Positions 5,959 to 7,085 of a stretch of 7,085 bases of DNA are shown in pieces. The notes under the pieces are model-generated. The model was given only the letters and a program-made list of their open reading frames with translations. It had not been told where the DNA came from and did not search any database. The translations under genes and the position numbers were made by a program. The number at the start of each line of letters is the position of its first letter. Within the stretch, counting starts at the first letter, position 1. The stretch comes from Alphaproteobacteria bacterium. GTDB lineage: Bacteria > Pseudomonadota > Alphaproteobacteria > ATCC43930 > CGMCC-115725. The stretch is from positions 1-7,085 of the forward strand of contig JAFAWI010000581.1 of assembly GCA_019241915.1 (NCBI GenBank), given 5' to 3'.

Positions 5959-6264
5959 TTAGCAGGGGTAATAGCGCCCGTAATACGGGTTCCAGCAGCT
6001 GCGCGGCGGCGGGTAGTAGGGCGCCGGCGGCGGGTAATAGGCCGGCGGCGGGTAATAGCCTGGGTAATAGCCGGGATAAGCGCCGTAGGCGTAAGGCGAG
6101 GCCAGCACCGATCCCAGGGCAAACGCGCCGAGGCCGAGGCCGACCGCCGCGCCGGTGCCGAGCGCCTGCGCCGGTCGCGGCGCGGCCGTCAAGCCAAAAC
6201 CAACAGCCAGCGCCATCGTCGCGACAGCCAGCCGACGACCCGCTCGAGCCGCAAAACCGATCAT
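5959..6264 (-). CDS. Small exported Tyr/Pro-rich protein, paralogue A
   Basis: The 101-residue protein begins with a Sec signal peptide: basic AARAGRR, a hydrophobic core at about 12-27, and PAQA (31-34) as a likely signal-peptidase I site. The mature part starts LGTGAAVGLGLGAFALG (35-51), a glycine-zipper-like segment. It then becomes Tyr/Pro-rich with YYPPP-type units (63-87) and ends RSCWNPYYGRYYPC (88-101). I count 15 Tyr in 67 mature residues. Cys90 and Cys101 are the only cysteines, and the last residue is Cys. The start at 6264 is fixed by GGAGGG four bases upstream; an ATG at 6303 would spoil the signal peptide. It is a close paralogue of the gene at 6466-6780 and lies in tandem with it, with a terminator between them. 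The function is unknown; a cell-envelope or surface structural role, possibly cross-linked through Tyr or Cys, is inference. Confidence 0.82.
   Translation of the reverse strand: MIGFAARAGRRLAVATMALAVGFGLTAAPRPAQALGTGAAVGLGLGAFALGSVLASPYAYGAYPGYYPGYYPPPAYYPPPAPYYPPPRSCWNPYYGRYYPC
6004..6058 (-). repeat. Short in-gene direct repeats encoding YYPPP units
   Basis: Three copies of a 16-nt unit (plus-strand pattern CGGCGGCGGGTARTAG) start at 6004, 6025 and 6043, followed by shorter derivatives up to about 6075. They encode the Tyr-Tyr-Pro-Pro-Pro units of paralogue A. Spacings of 21 and 18 bp keep the frame, so the tract could gain or lose units by slippage. Confidence 0.7.
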
Positions 6265-6268
6265 GTTT

Positions 6269-6274
6269 CCCTCC
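6269..6274 (-). promoter_or_regulatory. Shine-Dalgarno site deciding the start of paralogue A
   Basis: The minus-strand sequence GGAGGG, followed by AAAC and then ATG at 6264, is a near-perfect ribosome binding site with tight 4-nt spacing. It favours 6264 over the in-frame ATG at 6303, which has no comparable site. Confidence 0.75.
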
Positions 6275-6301
6275 GAATTACGGCGCGACAGCGCCCGACC
6301 C

Positions 6302-6370
6302 ATGATTTGGTTAAGCGCAGGAATTTTACAATATGGATTGAGCGCAAAACGACACGAGTGCGACGCATTT
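6302..6370 (-). promoter_or_regulatory. AT-rich upstream region, probable promoter of paralogue A
   Basis: This is the AT-richest stretch before the gene starting at 6264. It holds a minus-strand TAAAAT (6323-6328) suitable as a -10 element. No good -35 lies at 16-18 bp: CGTTTT is at 17, and TTGCGC at only 13. The region is therefore called without a definite promoter. Confidence 0.3.
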
Positions 6371-6387
6371 ATCGCTGCCGCCCCTGA

Positions 6388-6418
6388 ACCAAAAGCGGCG
6401 CCGCATGGGCGCCGCTTT
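6388..6418 (-). terminator. Intrinsic terminator between the two Tyr-rich genes
   Basis: An 11-bp perfect stem (6392-6402 with 6408-6418) has a 5-nt loop. On the minus strand it is followed by TTTTGG, a short T run, and it lies 48 bp after the stop of paralogue B. It should separate transcription of paralogue B from paralogue A. The plus-strand side has only a broken T-rich tail. Confidence 0.75.
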
Positions 6419-6465
6419 CGTTCTTATACCGTGCCGCGGCCTCGGGCCGCCGCTTGCCGCGCTCG

Positions 6466-6780
6466 CTAGCAGGCGTAGTAGCGTCCGTAATACGGGCTCC
6501 AGCAGCTGCGCGCCGGCGGATAATAAGCCGGGGCCGGCGGATAGTAGTAGGACGGGGCATAGCCGCCGTAATAGTAGCCCGGGTAGCCGTAGTAGTACGG
6601 GTTGGCCGCAGCGCCGACCGCCGTGCCGAGCGCCAGCGCGCCGAGGCCCAGCCCGACCGCGGCGCCGGTGCCGATCGCATGCGCCGGCTTGGGTGCGGCC
6701 GTCATCCCGACGGCGCCGGCGAGAGCGGCGGTAACGGCGAGCGCCCGGCCGGTCCGACCGGCAAGAATAGCTAGGTTCAT
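6466..6780 (-). CDS. Small exported Tyr/Pro-rich protein, paralogue B
   Basis: The 104-residue protein has the same architecture as its downstream neighbour. The signal peptide has a hydrophobic core at about 14-29 and PAHA at 32-35. It is followed by IGTGAAVGLGLGALALG (36-52), a Tyr/Gly/Pro-rich middle (61-89) and RSCWSPYYGRYYAC (91-104). I count 17 Tyr in 69 mature residues, with only two Cys (93 and 104), the latter being the last residue. ATG 6780 is set by GGAGGAA six bases upstream; longer frames starting at 6867 add unrelated leader. The 3' ends of the two paralogues are nearly identical in DNA (4 differences in the first 44 bp of 6469-6513 against 5962-6006), which points to tandem duplication or gene conversion. 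Function is unknown. A candidate stress-type promoter lies at 6847-6871. An uncharacterised envelope or extracellular protein family is the safest description. Confidence 0.82.
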   Translation of the reverse strand: MNLAILAGRTGRALAVTAALAGAVGMTAAPKPAHAIGTGAAVGLGLGALALGTAVGAAANPYYYGYPGYYYGGYAPSYYYPPAPAYYPPARSCWSPYYGRYYAC

Positions 6781-6786
6781 TGTCAC

Positions 6787-6793
6787 TTCCTCC
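6787..6793 (-). promoter_or_regulatory. Shine-Dalgarno site deciding the start of paralogue B
   Basis: Minus-strand GGAGGAA, six bases before ATG 6780, is an excellent ribosome binding site and selects this start over upstream in-frame codons. A perfect 7-bp hairpin (6798-6816) sits 4 bp further upstream in the leader and may affect ribosome access or mRNA stability. Confidence 0.8.
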
Positions 6794-6827
6794 GGTGTTG
6801 CCGGTGCGGCCGGCAAAGCGCCGCCGC
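6790..6827. repeat. Copy 2 of the hairpin-forming sequence, in the 5' leader of paralogue B
   Basis: This 38-nt sequence matches 4981-5020 apart from two indels and two substitutions. Its core is a perfect hairpin: TTGCCGG (6798-6804), loop TGCGG, CCGGCAA (6810-6816). Here it lies in the untranslated leader and overlaps the edge of the Shine-Dalgarno site, whereas copy 1 lies after a gene. Confidence 0.5.
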
Positions 6828-6846
6828 ACCCCCTGTCGGTGGGAGT

Positions 6847-6871
6847 AACGCCCCGCTCGCGTATCAATTCC
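6847..6871 (-). promoter_or_regulatory. Possible EcfG-type stress promoter for paralogue B
   Basis: On the minus strand GGAAT (6867-6871) is followed after exactly 16 bp by CGTT (6847-6850). The alphaproteobacterial general stress sigma factor EcfG recognises GGAAC-N16/17-CGTT, so this is one base from consensus. A start near 6840 would give a leader of about 60 nt. The single mismatch and GC-rich surroundings keep this tentative. Confidence 0.35.
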
Positions 6872-6985
6872 CTGCCGCTGGCACGGACGCCGCAGGCTGT
6901 GCCCGTCTGCGCCTGCGCGGCGGGTTGCGCGCCGCAGCGCCGCTGCTGCCCGTGGCATCCCGGCCGACCGCGCGCGCCCTGTCGT

Positions 6986-7001
6986 TTTAAGTTTTCTTAA
7001 A
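6986..7001. promoter_or_regulatory. AT-rich inverted repeat, possible operator
   Basis: TTTAAG, a TTTT spacer and CTTAAA form a perfect 6-bp inverted repeat in an otherwise very GC-rich divergent region. It could be a regulator binding site or part of a promoter for the gene starting near 7049. No protein can be assigned to it. Confidence 0.3.
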
Positions 7002-7048
7002 CCTTGCTGCCGCACAGTCGCGCTGGCCGTGCCAAGGGAGCCCCGACC

Positions 7049-7085
7049 TTGAATGATCTCAGCCTGTCAGCGGTGCCGGTCGCGA
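7049..7085 (+). CDS. Probable start of a gene cut by the right edge
   Basis: A TTG at 7049 is preceded at 8 nt by AAGGGAG (7034-7040), a good ribosome binding site. It opens MNDLSLSAVPVA before the window ends. An ATG at 7054 in another frame is worse placed. Twelve codons are too few to identify a product; the case rests on the binding site and the divergent layout. Confidence 0.4.
   Translation, partial: MNDLSLSAVPVA

Noticed and set aside
6004..6077. Repeats considered as a CRISPR-like or VNTR locus
   Set aside because: The units are contiguous in-frame Tyr/Pro codons of an exported protein with no unique spacers.
6326..7015. 229-codon minus-strand frame across paralogue B and its upstream region
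   Set aside because: It is Arg-rich and out of frame with the exported protein, which has a signal peptide and strong ribosome binding site.
1..7085. Insertion sequences, integrase or attachment sites, tRNA genes, riboswitches, toxin-antitoxin pairs and phage genes
   Set aside because: I looked for transposase-like products, terminal inverted repeats, tRNA-like stems and short paired operons and saw none.

Overview
The window looks like chromosomal DNA of a GC-rich alphaproteobacterium, most likely of the Rhodopseudomonas/Bradyrhizobium group. This is a judgement from GC content, codon choice and protein style (AHA/AQA signal peptides, Tyr/Pro-rich small secreted proteins, the HD-domain protein); no marker gene is present to prove it. 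I found no mobile element, CRISPR array, tRNA or rRNA.

Layout. Positions 1-2370 hold two minus-strand genes for polytopic membrane proteins of GT-C glycosyltransferase style; the downstream one is cut by the left edge. A 314-bp divergent intergenic region (2371-2684) separates them from a tight plus-strand operon. That operon contains a class I SAM-dependent methyltransferase (2685-3419), a TylF/MycF-type O-methyltransferase (3423-4139) and a family 2 glycosyltransferase resembling polyprenyl-phosphate sugar synthases (4136-4960; its GTG overlaps the preceding stop). My reading is a small glycan assembly and modification module. The GT2 enzyme would charge a polyprenyl phosphate with a sugar, the membrane GT-C-like proteins would use such lipid-linked donors at the periplasmic face, and the two methyltransferases would decorate the sugar or its precursor. 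The product cannot be told from sequence.

Positions 5030-5889 hold a separate unit: a sigma70-like promoter, a strong Shine-Dalgarno sequence and a gene for an HD-domain protein. Its histidine/aspartate ladder fits a two-metal (possibly di-iron) centre. It converges on two minus-strand paralogues (5959-6264 and 6466-6780) encoding small exported Tyr/Pro/Gly-rich proteins. These have a glycine-rich segment and a conserved C-terminal tail whose last residue is Cys. Each has its own terminator-like hairpin and strong Shine-Dalgarno sequence. The second also has a possible EcfG-type (general stress) promoter.

The right end (6781-7085) is a divergent regulatory region with an AT-rich inverted repeat and the first codons of a probable plus-strand gene cut by the window edge.

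The most interesting points are the paired methyltransferase/GT2/GT-C module, the twin Tyr-rich proteins ending in Cys, the metal-ligand ladder of the HD protein, and a 40-bp hairpin-forming sequence found at two places in the window.
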